Assembly: GCA_963573385.1 (NCBI GenBank)
Contig: CAUYLG010062020.1
Location: 62,001 to 126,000, forward strand
Source: Cacajao melanocephalus
Taxonomy: Eukaryota > Chordata > Mammalia > Primates > Pitheciidae
DNA length: 64,000 bases
Direction of reading: 5' to 3'
Of this stretch, positions 1 through 63,803 are shown one piece after another. The position numbers and the translations under genes are program-made. Position 1 is the first letter of the stretch. Each line of letters opens with the position of its first letter. Under the pieces are notes generated by a model. That model made no database searches and had not been told where the DNA came from. It was given only the letters and a program-made list of their open reading frames with translations.

Positions 1-22
1 TGTGAGCCACCACGTCCAGCCA
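1..22 (-). mobile_element. Alu fragment cut by window edge
   Basis: The bases are the complement of an Alu 5' end (gtgagccaccacgtccagcc). The rest of the element lies outside the window. Confidence 0.75.
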
Positions 23-158
23 GCAATTACACATTTTTAAGTGTACTTTTGTGTCTTTGTGGACTGCCTAACTAGCTTTTTAATTTACTACTTTCTTATA
101 TTCTAGGAAGCATGGGAATAGGGACAGAGAGAAAGGTACAAAATAAAAATATCCATAC

Positions 159-25915
<25,757 letters not shown>

Positions 25916-25943
25916 CCCTGCCGGAACACCCACTCATCCCGCT
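25916..25943 (-). other. PPIP5K1: PPIP5K1 5' UTR part of the start-codon exon
   Basis: Non-coding 5' segment of the exon that holds the start codon. The acceptor reads ctttctgcag, ending at 25944. This exon is joined across at least one large intron to a non-coding first exon in the CpG island near 31.25 kb. The start codon was chosen because it gives the conserved MWSLTASEGE N-terminus. Confidence 0.75.
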
Positions 25944-26550
25944 CTGCAGAAAGGGGTACCCCATCAGCTCAGAATGCAAGCTCCCTGGCAGTGGGTGGGG
26001 ATGGGGATGGGAATGAAAAAAATAAGAGGGAACTATAAGGGCACTAGGGTGAAACAAAACAAAGCTATAGGAAAAAGGATCAACAAGAAAGGAGGCATAT
26101 GGGCTATGCTTGAAATGCTAAAAGAGCCATAAAAGAAAAGCAAGGTATCCCATTTCCTCCCTGCTCACCCCACCCCAACCAATAAATTAGTAAGAGGATC
26201 AGATAATCAGCCCTTACAATGCCTGCATGTCCCTGATTTGGCCAGCAAGAAACATTAACTCCAGTCAGCAAATGGAAAGGCAGGTCCTCAAGGAAGGCTA
26301 CTGTTGAGTCCTACCAGAAGAGAAGGTTAGAGTGACATTTCAAACTTTGGACTCATTCCACAATGTCCCTAGCCCTTTTCCACCTCCTCACAGAAGTGTT
26401 GAATTCAGTGATTTAATTCAAAGGCAGAGGAATGAGAGAGCTCAGCTGCGTTTGCCCTTAAACCTCATCTTAATTCTTCCCAAAGATGAACTAAAAAAAA
26501 TATTTATTGAGGCCACCCTACATTCTAAGCATTATATCAGAAAATTAAGG

Positions 26551-26871
<321 letters not shown>

Positions 26872-26935
26872 ATACCCTTAAAACCCCCATGCTCTCTCTA
26901 TCCTTCATCCATTCCATCTTAAAAGACAGTTGCCC

Positions 26936-27068
26936 AGCCAGACATTGTGGTTCGTGCCTGTAATCCCAGCACTTTGGGAGACTAAGGCAGGAGGATCACT
27001 TGAGCTTAGGAGTTCGAGACCAGCCAGGGCAACATAACAAGATCCCATCGCTACAGAAAAATTTTTAA
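26936..27068 (+). mobile_element. Free left Alu monomer-like element
   Basis: A single arm, gccagacattgtggttcgtg to an A/T-rich end, directly followed by another Alu. Confidence 0.75.
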
Positions 27069-27358
<290 letters not shown>

Positions 27359-27368
27359 ATGTGTTTTA

Positions 27369-27560
27369 AAATTACCCATGCATAATGAGTGGTACATGCC
27401 TGTGGTCCCAGATACTCAATAGTTGACGTGAGAGGACTGTTTAAGCCCAAGAGGTCAAGGCTGCAGTAAGCCGTGATTTTGTCACTGCACTACAGCCTGG
27501 GTGACAGAGCAAGACCCTGCCTCAAAAAATAAATAATAATAATGATAATAATAATAAAAG
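27369..27560 (+). mobile_element. Alu right-arm fragment with (AAT)n tail
   Basis: Right-arm sequence from ttacccatgcataatgagtg to aagaccctgcctcaaaaaat, then (AAT)n. Confidence 0.75.
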
Positions 27561-27661
27561 ACGGACGCAGAAGTTTAGAAAATCCATTCAGGGAAAAGGG
27601 TCTAGTATGGTTGGGAGGTTGAGGATACAGGCATCCATACAGCAGTCTCCAACCCATTCTC

Positions 27662-27980
27662 TTTATTTATTTTTAATTATTATTATTATTATTTTTGAGA
27701 TGCAGTTTCGCTCTTGTTGCCCAGGCTGGAGTGCGATGGTGCAATCTCGGCTCACCGCAACCTCCACCTCCTGAGTTCAAGTGATTCTCCTGCCTCAGCT
27801 TTCTGAGTAGATGGTATTACAGGCATGCACCATAACGCCTGGATAATTTTTTGTATTTTTAGTAGAGATGGGGTTTCACCCTGTTGGTCAGGATGGTCTT
27901 GAACTCCTGACCTTGTGATCCACCTGCCTTGGCCTCCCAAAGTGTTGGGATTACAGGCGTGAGCCACTGCACCTGGCCTT
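27662..27980 (-). mobile_element. Alu with (ATT)n tail
   Basis: attattattattattttt, then gagatgcagtttcgctcttg through both arms to cactgcacctggcc. Confidence 0.88.
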
Positions 27981-28089
27981 CTCCAACCCATTCTCAAACT
28001 GAAATTTCAACGTTCTCTCTAGTTGTCCCCTGGTGCTATAGAACCAGTGCTGGTCTAGGCCAAGATCCCTCACACCAGGAGCTACAGTT

Positions 28090-29110
28090 AAAAAAAAAAA
28101 AATCCTGCCTAAAACTGTACCAGTAAGAATATCTTAAGACTTTAACTTGAACCAGCAGTTCCACTTCTGAGTACATACAACTAATTGAGAACCAACCAGC
28201 TGTGATTTTGTTGCACAGGGGACATTTGGTAGGAGACATTTTTGGTTGCCACAGCTGGAATTATATTATTGGCGTCTAGTGAGTAGAGGCCAGGTATATT
28301 GCTAAACATTCTAAAATGCACAAGGTATCTCCTCACAACCAAGAATTATCCAGCCTTAAATCTCAGTAGTGTTGAGGTAGAGAAACCCTGCTGTAGAGAA
28401 ATTCTCCTACATAAGAAGACTTTTGTAAGGAAGTTCTCATCTCTCTGTTGGTAATGAGAAAAAGTGAAAACAGTTCAGAAGTTACAAGTAGAATCGATAC
28501 ATACAATGTAGCATATAGAAATGACAGACTAATAGCAATGTAAAAATAAAAACTAGATGTAATAAACGTACAGTTTCCAAATACAAACTGCACAAACATA
28601 TCTGCAGTAAAATTCTATTTGTATAAATACAAATATTACATATTGTTTGTGACTGCATATATAATTAGTAGAAGTATAAAAACAGGGACTGGAAAGAAGG
28701 ACATCAAATTCATGACAGTGGTTACCTTTGAGGAGAAGGGAAAATGGAACTGAGGATTCAAACAGTATTTCACAACCTTATCTATAATGTTTATTTTAAT
28801 TGTAAAAAAAATCTAAGGCAAATACACAAAAGGTTAACATTTGTTAATATGAATTGTAAGGATATGAATATCTGTTATTATTTTCCAAAAATAAAAATTA
28901 AGTCACGACGGTCTCCAAAAGTTCTCAGAAACACTGACCAATGACTCCAATGAAAGTCACAAACTCCTTAAGTAAATGAACTTGTCTTACAGAAATAATG
29001 TCTTATATATGTAGTCTTACAGATTCTGAAAATAGTCTTGAATAATTATTTTCTCTATTTTTATTTTAAACTCTTTCATTATAACTAGGGTTTGCAATTT
29101 TGACTAAAAA
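28090..29110. repeat. A/T-rich old LINE-like sequence
   Basis: No exon is seen. Contains gtggttacctttgaggagaa and long A/T-rich tracts such as those at ends of old LINE or DNA transposons. Only weakly recognisable. Confidence 0.3.
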
Positions 29111-29126
29111 GTTCTAGCTGACCATC

Positions 29127-29434
<308 letters not shown>

Positions 29435-31019
29435 AAAGTTCTAGCTGACCTTTATACACCTTGACCTTTCCAGTCTTCATCATATTCTGTCTTTACTTCT
29501 CAACTGCGATGGGGGTGCAACATTCTCCTTAGACTTAACATTTCCATTGTGCACTCATACACACCCTCTTCCCCCTGATAAAAAGGCTATTTTTAAAATT
29601 CCTTTTCAGTGACCTGACCCAATTTCCCTGACTTGGGACATTCCCAAGGTCTCTGTATAGTTTGAGCAATTAGAATTTTTTTGCATTCTTTATCCTTGCT
29701 CTGAACCAGGGACTTTCTCTCAAGTCTTAGATTACTAACCCTTTGCCCTTTCTTCCATTAAGTCCTTTCTAGTTTTCTACTGAATTTACAGTAATGTTCT
29801 TGAAATTCTATTGCAACTACATAATGGGGCATGGTAAGTAACTGAATAGGGATGAGACTGTTTACAAATATGTGGCTGAAGAGAGACGAAAGGTCTAAAT
29901 TCAGTTAACAAAGCCAAAACAGCAGCCGGACAGAAATAGCTATGTAATAAGCCAGGATTTATTTAGATGCACCTCTGGGAGAAGCTGGGCTTTAATGTAG
30001 TGTTTCCAAAGCCACCTCCCTATTTTCTATGCTCTTCTCCCCTTTCTCCCCCACAAACTTCGTTACAAAAGAACAGAAAACTTCAGTGTCTACACTGGGC
30101 TAAAGGGCAGTCTTACTCTGACATGAATCAATATGAATGGAAGGAAAGAAACAAAGAGATAGGCAAGTAAGGTAAGGAGGGAGGGGCAGGCAGGCACTCT
30201 TCTCAGGAACATCTAGGTTAGAAGGAAGGGTAAACAGTGTAACTTCTTTATCCTTTAGAATTTAGGGCTGCTTGCATAATCATCTGATTTCCTAAATCAC
30301 TATGCACTTGATGGTGGGCTCCATCGGTGAAGCGCAAATATTAATACAAATTCCAAGCAGCAGTACATCCAACACAGAAAAACTACTCAATCCACCAACA
30401 CTACTTTCTGCCCACCTTGAAGAGTGGATGCCCCACTTCCTTCTTAATGCAATTTTTAATTCGTCAGACACACTCCTCATTCCAACTCTGATCAACTGTG
30501 CTCCTCTCTCTGTTCTCAGTATCAACTGCCTCATAACGCCTTCTTTCCCCAACTTGCTACAAAGACTCTGGTCCCAATACTGACTGCTGCCTCCCCACCC
30601 CGCACCCCCATCACTGGTCAACTAATTCCATTAATCCAATTAATCCTCCCACTCAAGGATTCCCCAGTATTAAAGTCCTTCACGCCCTCACACGAGTCAC
30701 CATACTTGGTAACATCTTTATACTGACCCCTCAGTGACCCCCACAATGACTGCCTGCCATCCATTCTTTCCTCACGCCAACCCTTTCTGGAGGCTGCCTT
30801 CTCTCCGCCGAAACCCATTCCTCAAGCTACCCCTACCCCCGGATTCCAGCCCCGCTCCTCCTGGCGCAGATCCCCTCCACCTTGATCCTCTCCGCTGTAC
30901 GACTCCGCTCCTCCATCCTCCCGCAGGACCCCCTCTTCCTCACGCAGACCCCCACACAACTATCTCCTCTCTCACCGACCCCCTCCTGGGTCCTCTCCTC
31001 GCACTGCTCCGGGTCACGA

Positions 31020-31420
31020 ACACCGCCCTCCCAACCCGACTCCACTAGCCTTTGCCCGCCCCCGCCTTCGCCGCCTCATTCTCCCTGCGCCGACACAGAG
31101 GCCCCTTCGCTGGGCCTCTTCCCAAAGCCGAGCCCACCCGGAACGAACCCCAGCCCTGGGAACCCACCGAGCCCACTCTACCGCGCCCACCCCCTCCGAT
31201 ACCGCCCCCAGCCCCAACCACTCCCCCACCGCCCCCAGCCCTCACTCACCCGCCTCCCTCCGCTCGCGCAGCCGAACCTGCCGGCAGCGACACCTGACAG
31301 CCGCCCAATCAAAGCGCGACTTCTTTGCGGTGCCACCAATCGGCGGAGGGCGCGCACCGGCAACAGAGTCAGGCTGCGTTGGCCGGCGCTTCTGCGCGGA
31401 GGAGCGTGACCCCTAGTGGC
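31020..31420. promoter_or_regulatory. CpG-island promoter of PPIP5K1 with two CCAAT boxes
   Basis: Very GC-rich stretch with dense CpG in an otherwise AT-leaning region. CCAAT occurs on the plus strand at 31305-31309 and again at 31336-31340, 31 bp apart, just upstream of the inferred first exon on the minus strand. No TATA box is evident. This is typical of a TATA-less housekeeping promoter bound by NF-Y. No plus-strand gene starting here was recognised. Confidence 0.75.
31250..31300 (-). other. PPIP5K1: Probable non-coding first exon of PPIP5K1 (upstream limit unknown)
   Basis: On the minus strand a strong donor (GGCGG followed by gtgagtgagg) sits at 31249 inside the CpG island. It is the only good donor there placed to splice to the acceptor at 25944. 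The transcription start cannot be fixed from sequence, and the right-hand boundary given is approximate. Other non-coding exons could exist in the 25.9-31.2 kb interval. Confidence 0.5.
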
Positions 31421-31859
31421 TCTGGGAGGAAATGCAACCTGGTGCTCCCTTCCTTTGATTTCTTACTGCGTCGCCAAAGTCCAGATGCTTGGTCTAGACA
31501 GAGACATTCCATGAGGCAACGGGGTGGGTGGGAAGCCTGATGCTGAAGAAGAGCAAGAGGCAGATTTTGTGCCATTGCTGCTCCTTCAGGGCAAAACCAG
31601 GTCTTCCGTTTGTCTTATAAGACAAAACAGGATATGATATATGTACAGATCCAATAAATAAAGGTTGAAAATGTTAAGAGACGTAAAGAGGGATAGTGTG
31701 ATAGGGAGACTGGAGACAAAAACAGAGACAAGGAGAGAAGCAGATCAAAAAGTTAAGGGAAGGAACAGAGAGACATTTACAGAGGCAAGAAAATGGATGG
31801 ACATAGAACTCTAGACAAATTGATTCCTATCTCCGCAGCCTGCTTTTTCTCTACCCTTC

Positions 31860-31980
31860 AGACAAAGCTGGATTTGAATCCTGGCCTTACCTTTAATAGC
31901 TGTGCAGCCTTCAGTGAGTCACTTAACTTCTCTGAGCATTTATTTTTCTCATCCATAAAACTGGGATTAAAAACTTAATT
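31860..31980 (+). repeat. MIR element, truncated by Alu
   Basis: gctggatttgaatcctggcc, a tgtgcagccttcagtgagtc block and atccataaaactgggatt, in MIR order, stopping where an Alu begins. Confidence 0.65.
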
Positions 31981-31981
31981 A

Positions 31982-32283
31982 AGGCCAGTTGCGGTGGCTC
32001 ATGCCTGTAATCCCAGCACTTTAGGAGGCCGAGGCAGGCAGAATGCTTGAGTGCAGGAGTTCAAGACCAGCCTGGGCAACATGATGAAACCCTGTCTCTA
32101 CAAGAAATACAAAAACTAGCCAGTCGTGGTGGCAAATACCTGTGGTCCCAGCTACTCATGAGGCTGAGGTAGGAGGATCGCTTGAGCCTGGGAGACGGAG
32201 GTTGCAGTGAGCCAAGATCACCTCACTACCCTTCAGTCTGGGTGACAGAGCAAGACCCTGTCTCAAACAACAACAACAACACA
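31982..32283 (+). mobile_element. Alu, plus strand
   Basis: ggccagttgcggtggctcat to a (CAA)n tail. It lies in the PPIP5K1-CKMT1 spacer. Confidence 0.9.
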
Positions 32284-32748
32284 CCTAACTTAAAGGGCAC
32301 TGATAATACGAAAGCATTATGTACTGAATATGTTTGTGTTGTTCTTATTATTATCCTTGCATCTTCACTTGCTGATCAAGACAGTCATTCCCTGGTTCTT
32401 CTCTGCAACATTAGGAGTCTTGACAGTTTTCCAGTCATGCCTCATTATACCGGCCCCCCCTCCGAAGGCATTCTGAATGGACATAGAGGTGATTCTAAGA
32501 GCTGGAATAGATGATTCTAAGAGGAATAGATGCCTCCCTAGTTCATGCTTAGGCTCATACCCCCTCCACCACTCTAGCCCTTCAAACTAGATAGTATAGC
32601 ATCTTTCAGGTATTTAACTTCTCTTACTATACCCTTAAAATGTAGACTTTGTCCCTTGTAATCCACTGGAACAATCCAATTTAACTCAATAAAATAATAC
32701 ATATAAAAGTTTCTTGTAATTGTAAAGTGCTTTAAAAATATTAAGTAC

Positions 32749-34659
<1,911 letters not shown>

Positions 34660-35281
34660 GCTATCTGTGTTTATTCCGCGGTTTCCCCGCGGCTGCCCCG
34701 GGAGATGGGAGAGGTGGCTGAGGCAGGCCAGAAGCAGAGAAGAACTTGGGCAATGTCACCCTTGCACACCCACAGGGTAGAAGGATCGGGTTTCGGCTTA
34801 AACCGAGGGCTTTGGGGGAAGGGTGCTGGGGTTTAACTAGTCCACGTGGGTGCTGTCCTCTACTTGGTGCTGAAATCTGGGCGACCTCATTCCGGGGGCC
34901 TTACATCCCCGGTTTTAGGCGCGCGAGTCTCAGGTCCAGCTAATTACCTGGCGGGTGCTGCCCACCCCTGCCCCCACGCACCTAGCGCGGTGGCAGGCGG
35001 GAAGGCGGGGCCTAGGGGAGCCCCACCCCTGGAGACTGCGGCTGGGGCTTCCCTCGCCTCCTCCCGCCTGCCCGCCTGCCACTAGCTCATTGCGCCTCTC
35101 CTGCAGTCTGATCGGTACCGGCTCCTATTCCGGCTCCAGCCTCCACTCCGACCCCCATTTCGGCTGCAGCCTGAGACCTAGCTACGGCCCTCAGTCTATC
35201 CGCTTGCATTCTCCCTCCCTGTTCCGGATCCTGTCTTGCGCCAGCGCCTACTCCAGGATCCCGTAGCCAGACCCTCAAGCC
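34660..35281 (+). promoter_or_regulatory. GC-rich upstream region and 5' UTR of CKMT1
   Basis: GC and CpG rise from about 34,660, with a GC-box-like GGCGGGGCC near 35,003-35,012 and no convincing TATA box. A splice-acceptor-like tctcctgcag ends at about 35,106, followed by 5' UTR leading to the ATG at 35,282, so an untranslated first exon further upstream is likely. I could not place its start or donor with confidence. Confidence 0.5.
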
Positions 35282-40327
<5,046 letters not shown>

Positions 40328-40436
40328 CTCCCCATCACCAGCTGATGACTCAGGATTCCCAGGAGTTCTGCTCATTCTAATGATGGCTCATTCTACTTTG
40401 CTCTGGACCTGCCCCCGCATCCCCTGCCTCCATCCT

Positions 40437-40442
40437 AGTAAA
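40437..40442 (+). terminator. CKMT1 polyadenylation signal AGTAAA
   Basis: AGTAAA, a common variant of AATAAA, lies 110 nt past the CKMT1 stop codon and is followed by a T/G-rich stretch (gttgtctgtgttatttct) at 40,462-40,479. No AATAAA occurs earlier in the 3' UTR. Confidence 0.7.
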
Positions 40443-40666
40443 GACTCCTTGCTATACTGCAGTTGTCTGTGTTATTTCTAATGGTGGGGTGAGGAGGGAG
40501 CAGCCTTCAGGAAATGAAAAGAGGCAGTGGGATTATTTATGAGGGAAAGAGACTCCAGTTATGGCATGCCAGAAACACTGATTCTCAGGTGGGTGGAAAG
40601 CATTAACATTTTACCCATTTTCCTCATCAGCTTCTGAGGATAATCAGGATGCACTTCTATTTGCAC

Positions 40667-40672
40667 TTTATT
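40667..40672 (-). terminator. STRC polyadenylation signal AATAAA
   Basis: On the minus strand AATAAA is found 55 nt after the STRC stop codon (40727-40729), a short 3' UTR consistent with the compact end of this gene. It faces the CKMT1 signal on the other strand about 225 bp away. Confidence 0.7.
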
Positions 40673-40726
40673 CTTTATGACTTAAGATTTCTCTCCCCAC
40701 AGTCTCCTTCTACTGTATAGACAGGC

Positions 40727-58932
<18,206 letters not shown>

Positions 58933-59834
58933 GTTTCCAGATGAACACTGGTACTGGAGGTGGTGAGTCCTGGTTATTCTCACCTGTGGGATAGCCAGGT
59001 GAGGGCAGGGCACTGCAGGCAGCCTGAGGCTCCACTGACACTGTAGTGTGGTCTTTCAGCAAACAATATCTGTAACCTGACAGCAGGTTTGTTACCTGAG
59101 CTACTGAATATCTGATCCTTTGGCTCTGGTGAAGGGTATGCTTCTGTGAGAGGGACCAATGATAGGGGATCCCAGGGGCCCCTCAGAGGAACCCAAGGAG
59201 ATAGCTTGAGTTAGGAGCCAGTGATGCAGAAAGGAATAGGCAGACATGAAGATGGAGTACTGGAGACCAGGGGAGTAATCTGGGGTTCTGCAGAAACATA
59301 GAAAACAAAGAGGTATGAAGGAGCTAAGAAGCAAGAAGGATTTGAAGAAATTGAGGAAGAAAGGACACCCAGGAGAAAGAAACAGGGCAGCAAGGTATAA
59401 ACAGATGAGAAATGAAGACAGAGGTCTGGTCCAAGGAAGGAGAATTCAGGAAGAGGAGAGCTGCTTTCAATTCAGTACTCAGAACCACAGAACGTCAACA
59501 GCTGAGCAGTACCCCAGAGATCACATAGACCAAACTTTTCAATTTATGGATAAGGAAACAGACCAAGAGAAATGTGATTTACTCATTACGCCATTCAAAT
59601 GTTTGGGTCTTCCCTTTGGCTCTCTCTCTGTGGCCTAGGTAAAAGCCCTATCAAAATTCTGAGCCAAGAAGAGATAAACCAGATTCAATCACTACACACA
59701 GGGACTGATCTTTCTACACACTGAATTGCTCATGGAACAGAGAGAGAGAGAGAGACGTTTCATTGAAAATAATCTGGTTTGGTCAGGGTTAGAAGTCTTT
59801 TTTGTTGTTGTTGTTTTGTTTTTTGTTTGTTTGT
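58933..59834. other. Upstream flank of STRC, no gene seen
   Basis: This holds the STRC 5' UTR and promoter, but I see no TATA box, CpG island or other clear element. That fits a gene with narrow tissue expression. The 5' UTR limit is not determinable. Confidence 0.4.
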
Positions 59835-60421
<587 letters not shown>

Positions 60422-60639
60422 AGGGTTACAAGTCTTTTCCATTCTCCATTTATATCTCCCCAAATGCCTTCAATTGGCACCAGCTCTAAACAGCAACTCA
60501 ACAGTGAGGCTACACCCAAACTTTTATTCTGTCTTTCTTTCCCTAGGACCCTTCCCCATTCTCTCCCCCAAATCCACACATTGAACTACATTATTAATGT
60601 GCTTCTGTCCTAGAAGTTTCACTTAGGATCACAGAGTTT

Positions 60640-60776
60640 TATTTTTATGTATTTATTTATTTAGAGACAAGGTCTTGGTCTGTGTCTCAGGCTGGAATAT
60701 AGTGGTGTGATCCTAGCTCACTGCATCCTCAAAGTTCTGGGCTCAAGCGATCCGCCTGCCTTGGCCTCCCAGAATC
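60640..60776 (-). mobile_element. Alu fragment
   Basis: tatttatttatttagagaca, a short right arm, then a jump to aagcgatccgcctgccttgg. Large internal deletion. Confidence 0.75.
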
Positions 60777-61159
60777 ACAGAAGACACCTGAGGAATCCTC
60801 TGGTAAGAACTTCTAATTTTATAGACAGGGGAATTGAAGCCCAAAGAAATGGAATGACTTAACCCAGGTCACAAAGGGAGCTGGAAGCAATGCTGGGATT
60901 TTCCAAGGCAAATCAAAAGTTGGGATCAGTGAAATTATCTATTGCGTAATTTTACCAATATTCCCTTTGCCCATCAAGGATACCACATCTAGTCTAAAAA
61001 ACAGACAGATGAATCCGAGGGAGAATATGACCTGAGTTCCCAACAGATTTCTGGTTCCAGCCCATTCTGTAATCTACCTGAATTTCTGCCCTTCATTCTG
61101 TAACAACCCTCTTATAACAAATTATCTTTTCTTGCTCATAGGATAGCAAAAACTGAGAT

Positions 61160-61372
61160 GGCCTAGGCTCAAATCCTGGTTCCAACATTTGCTAGCTGTG
61201 TGTCCTGGGGCAGTTTCTAAATCTCTGCCACAGTATTGTGTTTTTTTATTTTTGTTTTGTTTTTTGCTGTAAAATGGAAAACTTCCTGGTGTAGAGTTTT
61301 CATGAGGATTAAATTAGATAATGTATTTAAAGTACTCAGTGCAAAATCTGGCATTTGCTCAACAAAGATTAA
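61160..61372 (+). repeat. MIR element with T-rich insertion
   Basis: ggctcaaatcctggttccaa and gctagctgtgtgtcctgggg, then about 40 T-rich bases, then tgtaaaatggaaaactt and ttcatgaggattaaattaga. Confidence 0.65.
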
Positions 61373-61880
61373 GCACTTATTATGTGCCAGACACTGGTAC
61401 AGAGTAAACATTCACTCCATGTTACTATTACTTTACTAGAATAGCTCAAGATGAATTCTTCTACTTGAAACTAAAGGAATTCTGATGAATACATAAATTA
61501 TTATCTGGAAGTTGTATCTTGAGTGAAAGACCTTTAGAAGAAATATGGAACTAGCTGAGTCAAGCAGAGAGAGGAACAATGAGGATTCCCTCAACTTAGG
61601 ATGGAAAATTTCCTGCCAGTCCATGTTCTGCTGTTGTAAAACATTGATTAAGCAATTTTCTTGCTGCTAAGAATTCAGACTATGTGCAAACTGAGGATCA
61701 AGTGCTTAGGGTTTATGGCAAATATACCAGGCTATTTGGGTGTATTGGTTACTGCTTATAATTTGATAAAGTTCAATGAGAGTGAGACAAATTCCAGCCT
61801 ACAGATGACCAAATGGAAACACAGAACAACCAGCAAATTGAAATTACAAGGGTCCAGAACAAGAAATTAATCATGTGTCC

Positions 61881-61959
61881 TGCTAAAGTAAAATGGATTA
61901 ACACTGTTGACAGCTGGAACTGCTAAAGTGAAATGGATAACACTGTTGACAGCTGGAAC
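61881..61959. repeat. Two-copy tandem duplication of about 40 bp
   Basis: The unit starting tgctaaagtaaaatggatta and ending gttgacagctggaac (61881-61920) is repeated at 61921-61959, with one substitution and one deleted base. Confidence 0.9.
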
Positions 61960-62099
61960 ATTCTGTGATCTGCCAATTAGAATGGATATACCCAGGAAGA
62001 GCCACAGGAGTTGAGAACTCTGAAACATCCTCACTCCCTAAAACTTCCACAGGGCAGTCTCTCACTCTCTGCCTGACAAGAACAGATGTGCCTTGAGAC

Positions 62100-62161
62100 A
62101 ATTTGCCTACCTTGGCCTTCCAAAGTGCTAGGATTACAGGTATGAACCACCGTGCCCAGGC
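62100..62161 (-). mobile_element. Alu 5'-end fragment
   Basis: ttgcctaccttggccttcca to gaaccaccgtgcccagg. About 60 bases only. Confidence 0.7.
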
Positions 62162-62465
62162 AGGTGCCTCCCTTTGTAAAGTATAATTATTTTTCTCTTT
62201 TTTTGGTTTGCCTTTTGTAACTGAAATATTTATTGCTTACTAGATACCTAGGTATTTGTCACATTTCCCAGATCTCTTGCAGTTAGGTGGGCTCAGGTGA
62301 TTAGTTCTGTTCAATGGACTGTGGTCGACCAAAGAATTTAAGAGCTAGCAAATGAGCCTCCAAAAATCTCTTCCCTATTGAGGAAACCTAGAAACTAAAT
62401 GTTGAGACAGCAGTGTCACAAGGTCAAAATAGCCCAAGGCTCCAAATTGCCACAGCATTTATTGT

Positions 62466-63125
62466 CAGTCCTTGTCATTTGTGAGTTACGTATTTGTAGA
62501 TTTGCCTAGTCACTGAATGTGTTTGTAACCCCAAATCAATACTTATAGAACTTATAGTGCTATTGAGGTCATTCACAGACTTGTATTGAGAGGCGACAAG
62601 TTCCAGTCACCTGATGCGTTCCCAGCTGAGGTGGAACAAGGCAATGCTCTGCCTTCTTGCGGCAGCTCTCATGGTGTAAATATTAATAAGTGTCTTTTTT
62701 GTTGTCTATCTAATGATACACTTTTTGCATTTTTGGGCTACTTTTTGGTGATTTCACTGTTTAAAATAACCCTTAAACTTAATGCCAAAGTGTTGTGTGG
62801 TGTTCTTTAGTGCAAGAAGGCTGTAATGTGCCTTACAGAAAAAATGTGTGCTAGGAAAGCTTTATTCAGGCATGAGTCACAGTGCTGTTGGCCATGAGTT
62901 CAACGTTAATGAATCAACAACATATATTAAATAAAGTGTCTATAAACAACACACAAAGAAAACCAAGGTTATGTATTTGATCAGCTGATGAAAATGTTGT
63001 GGCCAGAGGCCCACAGGAACCTAACCCTGTATTTCACCTGGGAGCAGTGATTCAGTAGTCACTAATTCAGTTGTTTGCAGCAACTTTTTAAAACATAACT
63101 ATTACAAACAATAAAAGTTTACTAT
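62466..63125 (+). mobile_element. Tigger7/MER44-like DNA transposon remnant
   Basis: Starts cagtccttgtcatttgtgag and ends near 63,125. The internal frame at about 62,811-62,950 still reads KKAVMCLTEK and, further on, HSAVGHEFNVNEST, followed by a stop. This resembles the N-terminal helix-turn-helix of pogo-type (Tigger) transposases. Most of the transposase gene is missing, so it is a non-autonomous, inactive copy. The family assignment is from recognition of sequence blocks, not from alignment. Confidence 0.7.
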
Positions 63126-63519
63126 ACCTTGAACAGTTACCCAACCAGCACTGGAAACTTCATGAGTGAGTAATAAGCCTTTCTTACAATAAACCACTGA
63201 GATCTAGGGGTTAATTTATTCTTGCAGCACAACCTTTGACTCTCCTGATTAAGATAGTTAAATTAGGTTTCATTTTGATATCAGGTCTCTGAATTCTAGG
63301 TCTTCATTCCATATTTATTAGTCTGGTGACCCATGAAGTTTCTATAATTCACTTATCTGTAAAATGGAGATACTATTACTTGCCCACCCAATTTTGGTCA
63401 TTCACTTATATTATAAAGTGTCTATGATGTGCCAGGTACTGGAACAGAGACGCTAAATCTTACCACCACTCTGATTAGACTAGCTCAAGATGAATTCTTC
63501 TTCTGCAACTTAAATAGTC

Positions 63520-63803
<284 letters not shown>

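Noticed and set aside
30734..31409. Overlapping open frames on both strands across the CpG island
   Set aside because: They result from high GC and few stop codons. There are no recognisable motifs, and the frames run across the promoter and first-exon donor.
59315..59638. 107-codon lysine/arginine-rich plus-strand frame upstream of STRC
   Set aside because: A-rich intergenic sequence with no start context, no homology I recognise and no splice signals.
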